8,803 nucleotides of DNA from an uncultured Cetobacterium sp. GTDB taxonomy: Bacteria > Fusobacteriota > Fusobacteriia > Fusobacteriales > Fusobacteriaceae. Location of the stretch: NCBI GenBank assembly GCA_900766645.1, contig CAAFWD010000214.1:1-8803 (forward strand), given 5' to 3'. Positions 1 through 6,891 of the stretch are shown here, piece after piece. The position numbers and the translations under genes were made by a program. Within the stretch, counting starts at the first letter, position 1; every line of letters begins with the position of its first letter. Under the pieces are notes generated by a model that searched no databases, was not told the origin of the DNA, and was given only the letters and a program-made list of their open reading frames with translations.

Positions 1-1122
1 ATTTTACAAAGAGATTTTGCTACAGCTCAAGCTAGAAACTATCCAAGTAGTTTAGAAAAATCTTTGAATCCAAAAAATATCCCTGTGGATGTTTATAAAA
101 CTTTAATTGAAACTACAAAAGAAAATACTGAACCTTTAAAAAGATATGTTAACCTTAGAAAAAAGGCTTTAAACATTTCTAGCTACCACTATTACGATAA
201 CTCTATTAATATTGTAGATTATGATAGAGAGTTTTCTTATGATGAAGCCAAATCAACTGTTTTAGAATCTGTAAAACCTCTTGGAGAAAATTATTATAAT
301 GGGTTATCTACAGCTCTTAGTGAAGGATGGTTAGATGTTTATGAAACTCCTAATAAAAGAAGTGGAGCATATTCTATTAACATTTATGATGTCCATCCAT
401 ATATGCTTTTAAATTATAATGGAACTATGGACTCTGTATTCACTCTAGCACATGAATTAGGTCATACGATGCACTCAATGTTATCTACAAAAAATCAACC
501 TTATCCTATAAGTAGTTACACAATATTTGTTGCAGAAGTAGCTTCTACATTTAATGAAAGACTACTTCTTGATAATATGTTGAAAACTACTACTGATCCT
601 AAAGAAAGAATTGCTCTTATTGAACAAGCAATTGGTGGAATTGTAGGAACATATTATATACAAACTCTATTCGCAGACTATGAATATCAAGCTCATAAAA
701 TTGTTGAAGAGGGCGGAGCTATTACCCCAGATGTACTAAATAATATTATGGCTAATCTTTTTACTCAATATTTCGGTAATGAACTTACTATGGATGAACT
801 ACAAAAAATAATTTGGTCTAGAATTCCTCATTTTTATAATTCTCCATATTATGTTTATCAATATGCTACAAGCTTTGCGTCTTCTGCAAATCTTTACGAT
901 AGAGTAACTAACCCAAAATATTCTTCTGAGGAAAGAGAAAAGGCAAAGGAACAATATTTAACTCTTTTAAAATCTGGAGGAAACGATCATCCTATGAATC
1001 AACTTAAAACAGCTGGTGTTGACTTAAGTAATAAAGAAAGCTTTCTAGCTGTTCCACAAGAATTTAATAGATTGCTAGATCTTCTTGAAAAGGAATTAAA
1101 TAAATTAAACGAAAAAAGATAG
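1..1122 (+). CDS. pepF: Oligoendopeptidase F, M3 family zinc metallopeptidase (5'-truncated by window edge)
   Basis: A cytoplasmic zinc endopeptidase that cuts short peptides, normally about 600 residues long. The frame is open from base 1, so the 373 residues seen are the C-terminal part and roughly 230 N-terminal residues lie outside the window. The TTG at 64 is an internal codon, not a start: in-frame coding (ILQRDFATAQ...) continues upstream of it. The zinc site is visible: HELGH at window residues 151-155 (bases 451-465) supplies two histidines and the catalytic Glu, and Glu179 in the segment FVAEVASTFNE is the expected third ligand, 24 residues downstream as in M3 peptidases. The stretch before it, around SGAYSINIYDVHPYMLLNY, is the usual M3B substrate-side region. 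The ORF looks intact to its TAG stop, which lies within the following terminator hairpin. Family assignment is firm; the exact peptide substrates are unknown. Confidence 0.95.
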   Translation: MLQRDFATAQARNYPSSLEKSLNPKNIPVDVYKTLIETTKENTEPLKRYVNLRKKALNISSYHYYDNSINIVDYDREFSYDEAKSTVLESVKPLGENYYNGLSTALSEGWLDVYETPNKRSGAYSINIYDVHPYMLLNYNGTMDSVFTLAHELGHTMHSMLSTKNQPYPISSYTIFVAEVASTFNERLLLDNMLKTTTDPKERIALIEQAIGGIVGTYYIQTLFADYEYQAHKIVEEGGAITPDVLNNIMANLFTQYFGNELTMDELQKIIWSRIPHFYNSPYYVYQYATSFASSANLYDRVTNPKYSSEEREKAKEQYLTLLKSGGNDHPMNQLKTAGVDLSNKESFLAVPQEFNRLLDLLEKELNKLNEKR

Positions 1123-1141
1123 TATAATACTATCTTTTTTT
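1112..1141 (+). terminator. Intrinsic terminator of pepF, overlapping its stop codon
   Basis: A perfect inverted repeat pairs 1112-1124 with 1128-1140 (A-run plus GATAGTA against TACTATC plus T-run), leaving a three-base TAA loop, and is followed by a run of T to 1141. The pepF stop codon TAG (1120-1122) is inside the left arm. The A-run on the left arm means the complementary strand also carries a U-tract, but no gene converges here. The stem is AT-rich, so termination may be incomplete and allow read-through into sppA. Confidence 0.75.
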
Positions 1142-1167
1142 ATGATTATTTAGTGAGGTGAATTAAC

Positions 1168-2877
1168 ATGTTTATTCTTAAGTGGATAATGAATTTTATA
1201 AAATTTATTATTTCTGAAATTTTAAGTTTAATTATAAAATTAATTTTTATTATTTTTGTTTTAGTTTTAACCATTTCTTATTTTGGAAAAGAAGAAAAAC
1301 AAATTTTAAAAAATAATACTTTTTTAGAAATAGATCTTTCTAAAAAATTTTTAGAAAATTCTATTGAGTCTCCATTATTTTTAGATGAAAACCCTACAAC
1401 TTTTTTTCAATTAATAAATAAAATAGAATTTGCAAAAAATGATAATAAAATTTCTGGTATTCTTCTTTTATTAGATGGAAATAGTTTAAATCAAACACAA
1501 ATTTATGAATTAGGGGATGCTTTAGAAAATTTTAAATTATCAAAAAAATCTATTTATTCTTATGCTACTTCTATTGACAATAATAATTTTCTTTTAAATA
1601 GCTATGTTTCAAATAGTTTTATGCCACCCTCTGCTGCTACTTCAGTAAATGTTACTGGTTATAATAAAACTCTTCCTTACTTCAAAAAATTAGCTGATAA
1701 ATTTGGTGTCAATGTTGATGTTATTCATGTTGGTGATTTTAAATCTTATGGTGAAAATTATAACCGTGAATATATGTCTAAAGAGTTTAAAAGTGATCTT
1801 GAAAGAATTCTTAAAACAAATTATTCATATTTTATTGAAGAAATTTCTACAAATACAAATTCTTCTTTTAAAATAATTGATGATCTTGTTTTATCTGGTG
1901 AGTTTATGGGGAGATCTTCTATAGATCTTTTCAATAATAAATTTATAGATAAACTAGACTATTTTGAAACTTTAAAAAAACAAAATAATATTGAAAATTT
2001 ACTTAGTGTAGAAAATTATCAACTTCCTAAAAAACTAAGTAGCAATCAGATCGCACTTATATATGCTGATGGAGATATTATATATGACAATAAATTAGGA
2101 GTTACTGATTCAATCACTCCTAATATGCTTATTCAAAACCTAAAAATAGCTGAAGAGAATCCAAATATAAAAGGAATTGTCCTTAGAATAAATTCTCCAG
2201 GGGGTTCTGCCTTAGCTTCTGATATCATATATGACTATATTAAAAATATGACAAAACCTGTTTATGTTTCAATTGGTAGTGTCGCTGCTTCAGGTGGTTA
2301 TTATATTGCTGCTGCCGGAGATAAAATTTTTGCCAATAAAAGTAGTTTGACTGGCTCTATTGGAGTTGTTAGCTTAATTCCAAATATAGAAAAATTAACT
2401 GAAAAAATCGGTGTTAATTTTGAAGAAATTTCCTTAGGAAATCTTTCTAATTTATATTCACTTACTGATGCAATGACCCTCAATAGAGAAGAGCGAATCT
2501 TTGAAGCTAACCTTAAAGTTTATGATGAATTTTTAGCTAAAGTTTCTGAAGGAAGAAAAATGGATAAAAAAGAGGTTCATAACATTGCTCAAGGTAAAAT
2601 TTGGCTCGGAAAAGAGGCTCTTGATAATGGTTTAGTTGATAGTATTGGTGGACTTCAATCTACTATAAATTCTTTGGCTAGTGATCTAAAACTGGGAAAT
2701 ACTTTTGTAGTAACTGAAATTTCTTATAAAGAAAATATAAAATCTATTTTTAAATCTTATGTTTCACCTATTATGTTTTTTAATTCTATTTTTAAAATTA
2801 CTAATAATAATAACTTAGAAAAAATTATAGAAGAAGAAAAAAAATTATTTCTTCCTACTACATATATGATCTTTTAA
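1168..2877 (+). CDS. sppA: Signal peptide peptidase SppA, 67K type, membrane-anchored S49 serine protease
   Basis: SppA degrades signal peptides left in the membrane after secretion; it forms an oligomeric dome on the periplasmic face, with the active site made from both halves of a tandem protein. At 569 residues this is the long, two-domain form (E. coli 618). Residues about 10-40 are one long hydrophobic segment acting as signal anchor. The N-terminal S49-like domain carries the general-base lysine, Lys192 in GDFKSYGE, matching the GKYKS motif of E. coli. The C-terminal domain (about 290-505) carries SPGGSA and the nucleophile Ser375 in SVAASGGYYIAA, then TGSIGV. Both dyad residues are therefore present. 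Start ATG 1168 has GAGGTG seven bases upstream; an ATG seven codons later is less well placed. The gene follows the pepF terminator without a convincing promoter of its own. It is more AT-rich than its neighbours and weakly conserved outside the catalytic blocks. Confidence 0.93.
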   Translation: MFILKWIMNFIKFIISEILSLIIKLIFIIFVLVLTISYFGKEEKQILKNNTFLEIDLSKKFLENSIESPLFLDENPTTFFQLINKIEFAKNDNKISGILLLLDGNSLNQTQIYELGDALENFKLSKKSIYSYATSIDNNNFLLNSYVSNSFMPPSAATSVNVTGYNKTLPYFKKLADKFGVNVDVIHVGDFKSYGENYNREYMSKEFKSDLERILKTNYSYFIEEISTNTNSSFKIIDDLVLSGEFMGRSSIDLFNNKFIDKLDYFETLKKQNNIENLLSVENYQLPKKLSSNQIALIYADGDIIYDNKLGVTDSITPNMLIQNLKIAEENPNIKGIVLRINSPGGSALASDIIYDYIKNMTKPVYVSIGSVAASGGYYIAAAGDKIFANKSSLTGSIGVVSLIPNIEKLTEKIGVNFEEISLGNLSNLYSLTDAMTLNREERIFEANLKVYDEFLAKVSEGRKMDKKEVHNIAQGKIWLGKEALDNGLVDSIGGLQSTINSLASDLKLGNTFVVTEISYKENIKSIFKSYVSPIMFFNSIFKITNNNNLEKIIEEEKKLFLPTTYMIF

Positions 2878-2885
2878 AGAACTAG

Positions 2886-2915
2886 TTGAAAATCTCTCTT
2901 TCTATATGATATAAT
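2886..2915 (+). promoter_or_regulatory. Housekeeping-sigma promoter with extended -10 for ybaB
   Basis: TTGAAA (2886-2891) and TATAAT (2910-2915) are separated by 18 bases, and TG at 2907-2908 makes an extended -10 (TGATATAAT). Transcription would start near 2922, giving a leader of about 30 bases that contains the AGGAGGG ribosome binding site. This is the best promoter match in the window. It lies in the 75-base gap between sppA and ybaB, where I see no terminator for sppA. Confidence 0.75.
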
Positions 2916-2923
2916 CATACAGA
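2901..2923. repeat. Imperfect inverted repeat covering the -10 box, possible operator
   Basis: TCTATATGAT (2901-2910) and ATCATACAGA (2914-2923) are inverted copies with nine of ten positions matching, separated by ATA. The inner TATGAT/ATCATA part is perfect. It overlaps the -10 hexamer and the likely start point, where a dimeric repressor would block transcription. In DNA this AT-rich a short palindrome around TATAAT can arise by chance, so operator function is only a suggestion. Confidence 0.3.
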
Positions 2924-2939
2924 TTAGACAATAAATTCT

Positions 2940-2946
2940 AGGAGGG
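2940..2946 (+). promoter_or_regulatory. Ribosome binding site that fixes the TTG start of ybaB
   Basis: AGGAGGG is a near-perfect Shine-Dalgarno sequence and lies six bases before TTG 2953. The first in-frame ATG comes only at codon 25, inside the conserved coiled-coil helix and without a matching site. This settles the use of TTG as the start codon. Confidence 0.85.
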
Positions 2947-2952
2947 ATTAAA

Positions 2953-3303
2953 TTGGTTAGAAAATTAAAAGGACAAAAAACTGGAGGAAACTCACAAGCA
3001 GATATTTTAAAACAAGCTCAAGCTATGCAACAACAAATGCTTTCTGTTCAAGAGTCATTAAAAGATAAAGAGGTTGAGGCTTCTGTTGGTGGAGGAGCTG
3101 TTGTTGTAAAAGCTAACGGACAAAAAGATATCGTATCTATCAATATTTCTACTGAAACTATTAAAGATGCAGTTGAAGATAAAGAAATGTTAGAAGATCT
3201 TGTTCTTTCTGCTGTTACAGAAGCTATGAGACAAGCTGATGAGTTAGCTGAAAAAGAGATGTCTGCTATTACTGGAGGAATAAATATCCCTGGATTATTC
3301 TAG
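2953..3303 (+). CDS. ybaB: YbaB/EbfC family nucleoid-associated DNA-binding protein
   Basis: A small (116-residue) homodimeric protein of the YbaB/EbfC family, which binds DNA and helps organise the nucleoid; the Borrelia member EbfC is a sequence-preferring DNA binder. The family layout is complete: a basic N-terminus (VRKLKGQK), an amphipathic Gln/Met-rich helix at about 15-40, the central sheet with GGGAVVVKANGQ at 46-57, the MLEDLVLSAVTEAM helix at 79-92, and the terminal TGGINIPGL signature. Translation starts at TTG, set by AGGAGGG six bases upstream. In many bacteria this gene sits with dnaX and recR; here it is a single-gene transcript with its own strong promoter and terminator, between sppA and an acyltransferase gene. 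Family assignment is secure; target sites in this organism are unknown. Confidence 0.95.
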   Translation: MVRKLKGQKTGGNSQADILKQAQAMQQQMLSVQESLKDKEVEASVGGGAVVVKANGQKDIVSINISTETIKDAVEDKEMLEDLVLSAVTEAMRQADELAEKEMSAITGGINIPGLF

Positions 3304-3313
3304 TCTGACTTCT

Positions 3314-3346
3314 AAGCACCAATACTAAGTGTTGGTGCTTTTTTTT
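3314..3346 (+). terminator. Strong intrinsic terminator after ybaB
   Basis: A 12-bp stem pairs 3314-3325 (AAGCACCAATAC) with 3329-3340 (GTGTTGGTGCTT), with one G-U pair and a TAA loop, and runs straight into eight T (3339-3346). It has the GC-rich stem base and T-tract of a factor-independent terminator and starts 10 bases after the ybaB stop codon. Confidence 0.9.
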
Positions 3347-3358
3347 ATATTAAAATTG

Positions 3359-3367
3359 TGTTATAAT
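3359..3367 (+). promoter_or_regulatory. Probable extended -10 promoter of the acyltransferase-metG-galU-groL operon
   Basis: TGTTATAAT contains a perfect -10 hexamer (3362-3367) with the TG of an extended -10 at 3359-3360. The -35 position falls in the T-tract of the preceding terminator and has no good TTGACA match, so recognition would rest on the extended -10. A start near 3374 gives a leader of about 30 bases. No other promoter candidate is seen before the next gene, and the strong terminator upstream makes a promoter here likely. Confidence 0.5.
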
Positions 3368-3389
3368 TAACTGAAAATACTATGATTAT

Positions 3390-3395
3390 AGGTGG
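3390..3395 (+). promoter_or_regulatory. Ribosome binding site that decides the acyltransferase start
   Basis: AGGTGG lies eight bases before ATG 3404. The in-frame GTG at 3392, which would extend the protein by four residues, is itself part of this site and has no Shine-Dalgarno sequence of its own at the right distance. ATG 3404 is therefore preferred. Confidence 0.7.
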
Positions 3396-3403
3396 TCTAT
3401 TCA

Positions 3404-4039
3404 ATGGAAAATAAAAAGTTTAGAAGATATGGTTTAATTCTATATTACATTCTAAAAATGATTTCTAAAACAATGAAAATTGAAATTATCAAAAGTTCTA
3501 AAATTAAAGATAATGAAAGTTATGTTTGTGGATTCTGGCATAACAAACTAGTTGGAGCTTCTCTAGGTCTTATTAATTTGACTGATAAAAAAGCTGTTCT
3601 TGCTAGCCCTTCTAAAGATGGTGAGTTAATTTCTGTTCCTCTTGAAAAACTAGGTTTCACTTTAGTTAGAGGTTCTTCTGGAAGAGATTCTATTAAATCT
3701 GTTTTACAACTTATAAAACTAATTAAAGAAGGATATAGTGCTGGAACTCCTTTGGATGGTCCTAAAGGTCCTATATATCAAGTAAAACCTGGTATGCTTT
3801 ATTTAGCCCAAAAATCTGGAAAGGCTATTTTACCTGTTGGAGTTGCTTTTAGTAATAAATGGATATTTGAAAAAGCTTGGGATAAATTTCAAATGCCTAA
3901 ACCTTTTTCTAAAATGATTTGTATAATTGGTGATCCTATAACTATTCCTGAAAATGCAAATAAAGAGGATTACCTAGATATAGTTAGAGATGAACTGCTA
4001 GATTTAGATAGAGCTGCTGAAAAAAAACTGAAAAAATAA
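3404..4039 (+). CDS. DUF374 family lysophospholipid-acyltransferase-like protein
   Basis: A 211-residue protein of the DUF374 group in the LPLAT (PlsC-like) superfamily, thought to move an acyl chain onto an envelope lipid at the inner face of the membrane; the real acceptor is not known. Family blocks visible: GFWHNKL with His46 as likely catalytic base, ASPSKDGELIS at 67-77, LVRGSSGRDS at 87-96, TPLDGPKGP at 115-123, and KPGMLYLAQKSG followed by ILPVGVAFS. A short hydrophobic N-terminal stretch (about 10-22) may seat it on the membrane. Most family members I know of read TPDGP(R/K)GP; here there is an extra Leu before Asp118. ATG 3404 is chosen over GTG 3392 because AGGTGG covers the latter. 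It is the first gene of a tightly packed run, 20 bases before metG. Confidence is high for family and low for substrate. Confidence 0.85.
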   Translation: MENKKFRRYGLILYYILKMISKTMKIEIIKSSKIKDNESYVCGFWHNKLVGASLGLINLTDKKAVLASPSKDGELISVPLEKLGFTLVRGSSGRDSIKSVLQLIKLIKEGYSAGTPLDGPKGPIYQVKPGMLYLAQKSGKAILPVGVAFSNKWIFEKAWDKFQMPKPFSKMICIIGDPITIPENANKEDYLDIVRDELLDLDRAAEKKLKK

Positions 4040-4059
4040 ATATTTGAAAGGAGATACGA

Positions 4060-5982
4060 ATGAGTAAAAATTTTTATGTAACAACACCTATTTACTACGT
4101 TAATGGTGATCCACATGTTGGAAGTGCATATACAACAATTGCTGCTGATGTTATAGCAAAATATAAAAAATCTATGGGATACGATGTATTCTTTTTAACA
4201 GGAACTGATGAACATGGTCAAAAAGTTGAGGAGGCTGCTAAATTAAGAAATTTAACACCTCAAGCTTGGACTGATTCTATGGCACCTAGATTTTTAGATA
4301 TGTGGAAAGCTTTAGATATAAATCAAACTGATTTTATTAGAACTACTCAACAAAGACATAAAGATGCTGTAAAAAAGATTTTAAAAATTGTTCATGATAA
4401 AGGAGATATCTACAAAGGTGAATACGAAGGAAAATATTGTGTTTCATGTGAAACATTTGTTCCTGAAAATCAAATTGTAGGAGAAAATAACTGTCCTGAC
4501 TGTGGAAAAGAGTTAAGAACAGTTAAAGAAGAATCATATTTCTTTAGAATGTCTAAATATCAAGATGCTTTACTTAAGCACATAGATGAAAATCCTGATT
4601 TTATCTTACCTCACTCAAGAAAGAATGAAGTTATCTCTTTTATAAAGCAAGGATTACAAGATCTATCAATTTCTAGAAATACTTTCGAGTGGGGAATTCC
4701 TATCGAGTTTGCTCCTGGACATATCACTTATGTTTGGTTTGATGCTTTAACTAACTATTTAACAGCTGTTGGATATGAAAATAATCCAGAGATGTTTGAC
4801 AAATTCTGGAACAACGCTGAAGTTGTGCATTTACTAGGAAAGGACATCCTAAGATTCCATGCTATTATTTGGCCTTGTATGCTTCTTTCTGCTGGTGTAA
4901 AACTACCTGATAAAATTGTTGCTCACGGGTGGTGGACTTCTGAGGGAGAAAAAATGTCAAAATCTAAAGGAAATGTTGTTGCGCCATTAGATGAAGTTGC
5001 TAAATATGGTGTTGATGCATTTAGATATTGCTTAATGAGAGAAGTTAACTTTGGAAATGATGGAGACTACTCAACATCATCTATCGTTACTAGAATAAAC
5101 TCTGACCTTGCTAATGATTTAGGAAATCTTTTAAATAGAACTCTTGGAATGTATAGTAAATACTTTAATGGAACAATTGTTAAAGGTGAAGTTTTTGAAG
5201 AGATTGACGAAACAGTTAAAACTCTTTGGAATGAAACTTTAGCTACTGTTGATCATCATATGAATAGAGTTGAATTCTCTAGAGCTTTAGAGGCTATCTG
5301 GAAATTTATCTCTAGAATGAATAAGTATGTAGATGAGACTATGCCTTGGTCTTTAGTTAAAGATGAAACACAATTAGAAAGACTTGGTACTGTTATGAAT
5401 TTCTTAGTTCAGGCACTTTATAAAGTTGCAGTTTTAACAGCTCCTTACATGCCTACTGCTTCACAAAAAATTTGGAACCAATTAGGGGTTGCTAAAGATA
5501 TTACTGAAGCTAAAATCGAAGATGTAAAAGGTTGGAATCTACTTCCTGTAGGACATAACTTAGGAACTCCTGAGCCAATCTTCCCTAGATTGGAAGTTGA
5601 AAAAAAAGAGGTTAAAAAAGATCCTTTAGCTATTAATGAAGATTTGCAAGTTGAAAATCCAATCGATATATCTGACTTTGATAAAGTTGACATCCAAGTT
5701 GTTGAAATATTGGATGCTTCTAAAATTGAAGGTGCTGATAAATTATTAAAATTTAAAGTAAAAACAGGAACTGAGGTTAGACAAATTGTTTCTGGAATAG
5801 CTAAGTACTATCCTAATCCTGAAGAATTAGTTGGTAAAAAAGTCCTAGCTATTACAAATCTTCCTCCTGTTAAATTAAGAGGTGTTCTTTCTCAAGGAAT
5901 GCTACTTAGTTCAAGCGAAAAAAAGAGGTTAAAACTTGTAGAAATAGATGCAAGTGTTAAAATTGGATCAAAAATAAAATAA
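4060..5982 (+). CDS. metG: Methionine--tRNA ligase (MetRS) with C-terminal tRNA-binding domain
   Basis: Charges tRNA-Met and initiator tRNA with methionine in the cytoplasm, using ATP. The class I signatures are present: HVGS (residues 19-22, the HIGH box) and KMSKS (298-302). A single zinc knuckle in the connective domain has four cysteines, Cys127, Cys130, Cys145 and Cys148 (two CxxC pairs). The anticodon-binding helical domain follows (about 340-500), and residues from about 540 form the OB-fold tRNA-binding domain (DISDFDKVDIQVVEI ... LRGVLSQGMLL), joined by a charged linker. The 640-residue length fits bacterial MetRS with this extension. ATG 4060 has AAAGGAGA just upstream. The gaps to its neighbours are 20 and 19 bases, so it is probably co-transcribed with the acyltransferase and galU genes. 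No T-box or other leader can fit in the 20-base gap. Confidence 0.98.
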   Translation: MSKNFYVTTPIYYVNGDPHVGSAYTTIAADVIAKYKKSMGYDVFFLTGTDEHGQKVEEAAKLRNLTPQAWTDSMAPRFLDMWKALDINQTDFIRTTQQRHKDAVKKILKIVHDKGDIYKGEYEGKYCVSCETFVPENQIVGENNCPDCGKELRTVKEESYFFRMSKYQDALLKHIDENPDFILPHSRKNEVISFIKQGLQDLSISRNTFEWGIPIEFAPGHITYVWFDALTNYLTAVGYENNPEMFDKFWNNAEVVHLLGKDILRFHAIIWPCMLLSAGVKLPDKIVAHGWWTSEGEKMSKSKGNVVAPLDEVAKYGVDAFRYCLMREVNFGNDGDYSTSSIVTRINSDLANDLGNLLNRTLGMYSKYFNGTIVKGEVFEEIDETVKTLWNETLATVDHHMNRVEFSRALEAIWKFISRMNKYVDETMPWSLVKDETQLERLGTVMNFLVQALYKVAVLTAPYMPTASQKIWNQLGVAKDITEAKIEDVKGWNLLPVGHNLGTPEPIFPRLEVEKKEVKKDPLAINEDLQVENPIDISDFDKVDIQVVEILDASKIEGADKLLKFKVKTGTEVRQIVSGIAKYYPNPEELVGKKVLAITNLPPVKLRGVLSQGMLLSSSEKKRLKLVEIDASVKIGSKIK

Positions 5983-6001
5983 TTACTTTGGAGGGGAAAA
6001 T

Positions 6002-6880
6002 ATGAAAAAAGTTACTAAAGCTGTTATACCTGCTGCTGGTCTAGGAACAAGAGTTCTTCCCGCTACTAAAGCTCAACCTAAAGAGATGCTTGTTATTGTT
6101 GACAAGCCCTCTCTTCAGTATATTGTTGAAGAGCTAGTAGAATCTGGTATTACAGATATTGTTATTGTTACTGGAAGAAATAAAAACTCTATCGAGGATC
6201 ACTTTGATTTTTCATATGAACTTGAAAACACTTTAGAAAAAGATGGTAAATTTGAACTTCTGAAAAAAATTGATGCTATCTCTAGTATGGCAAATATATA
6301 CTATGTTAGACAAAATCATCCTTTAGGACTAGGACATGCTATTTTAAAGGCTAAACCTTTTATTGGGGATGATCCATTTGTTATAGCTCTTGGAGATGAT
6401 ATCGTTCATAATCCTGACGCTCCTGTTGCTAAGCAACTTATCGATGTTTATGAAAAATATGGAACTAGTGTTGTTGGCGTTCAAGAGGTTGAAAATAAAG
6501 ATGTATCAAAATACGGAATTGTAAAACCTGCTAAGGTTTTAGATGAAGATACGGTTGAAATGGCTGATTTTGTAGAAAAACCTACTGTTGAAGAAGCTCC
6601 ATCTAACTTTGCATGTCTTGGAAGATACTTACTATCAGGAGAAATTTTTAAATATTTAGAAGAAACTGAACCTGGTAAAGGTGGAGAGATTCAATTAACA
6701 GATGCAATACTAAAAATGTTAACAGATGACAAAAAAGTTGTAGCATATAACTTTAAAGGAAAAAGATACGATATTGGAAATAAAATAGGATTATTAAAGG
6801 CAAATATTGAATTCGGTCTTAGAAATCCTGAAACAAAAGATGACCTTATTAAATATCTTAAAGAAGAAATTAAACTTTAA
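6002..6880 (+). CDS. galU: UTP--glucose-1-phosphate uridylyltransferase (UDP-glucose pyrophosphorylase)
   Basis: Makes UDP-glucose and pyrophosphate from UTP and glucose-1-phosphate, the activated sugar for capsule, LPS-type glycans, glycolipids and galactose use. The 292-residue length is typical of bacterial GalU. Visible motifs: the nucleotide-binding loop AAGLGTRVLPATKAQPKEM at residues 11-29, with Arg17 and Lys27; LGDD at 130-133, with the metal-binding Asp; the sugar-site VEKP; and KGKRYDIGNKIGLLKA near the C-terminus. GGAGGGG five bases before ATG 6002 is a strong ribosome binding site. The end of metG is 19 bases upstream and groL begins 11 bases downstream. A phosphoglucomutase-family gene beyond groL supplies its likely substrate, glucose-1-phosphate. 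No odd residues were noticed in the catalytic blocks; a related sugar nucleotidyltransferase such as RfbA is unlikely given the GalU-type PATKAxPKEM motif. Confidence 0.96.
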   Translation: MKKVTKAVIPAAGLGTRVLPATKAQPKEMLVIVDKPSLQYIVEELVESGITDIVIVTGRNKNSIEDHFDFSYELENTLEKDGKFELLKKIDAISSMANIYYVRQNHPLGLGHAILKAKPFIGDDPFVIALGDDIVHNPDAPVAKQLIDVYEKYGTSVVGVQEVENKDVSKYGIVKPAKVLDEDTVEMADFVEKPTVEEAPSNFACLGRYLLSGEIFKYLEETEPGKGGEIQLTDAILKMLTDDKKVVAYNFKGKRYDIGNKIGLLKANIEFGLRNPETKDDLIKYLKEEIKL

Positions 6881-6891
6881 CGGAGGTTAAA

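Noticed and set aside
64..66. TTG considered as start codon of the first gene
   Set aside because: The frame is open to base 1 with PepF-like residues, and the protein would lack about 40% of its family length; the gene is cut by the window edge.
2301..2483. Minus-strand open frame inside sppA
   Set aside because: It is antisense to the catalytic SppA domain, short, and without translation signals.
3314..3346. AGCAC-containing inverted repeat considered as a CIRCE-like heat-shock operator
   Set aside because: The arms are separated by only three bases rather than nine, do not match TTAGCACTC/GAGTGCTAA, and lead into a T-run. It is a terminator.
3392..3394. GTG considered as start codon of the acyltransferase gene
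   Set aside because: It forms part of the AGGTGG ribosome binding site of ATG 3404 and has no Shine-Dalgarno sequence of its own.
4040..4059. Gap before metG examined for a T-box or SAM-type leader
   Set aside because: Twenty bases hold only the ribosome binding site; no room for a riboswitch.
5445..5693. Minus-strand open frame inside metG
   Set aside because: It overlaps the MetRS linker and C-terminal domain on the opposite strand; no start signals or recognisable product.
6881..6891. Gap before groL examined for a groES remnant, promoter or CIRCE
   Set aside because: Only 11 bases, fully accounted for by the GGAGGTT ribosome binding site and spacer.
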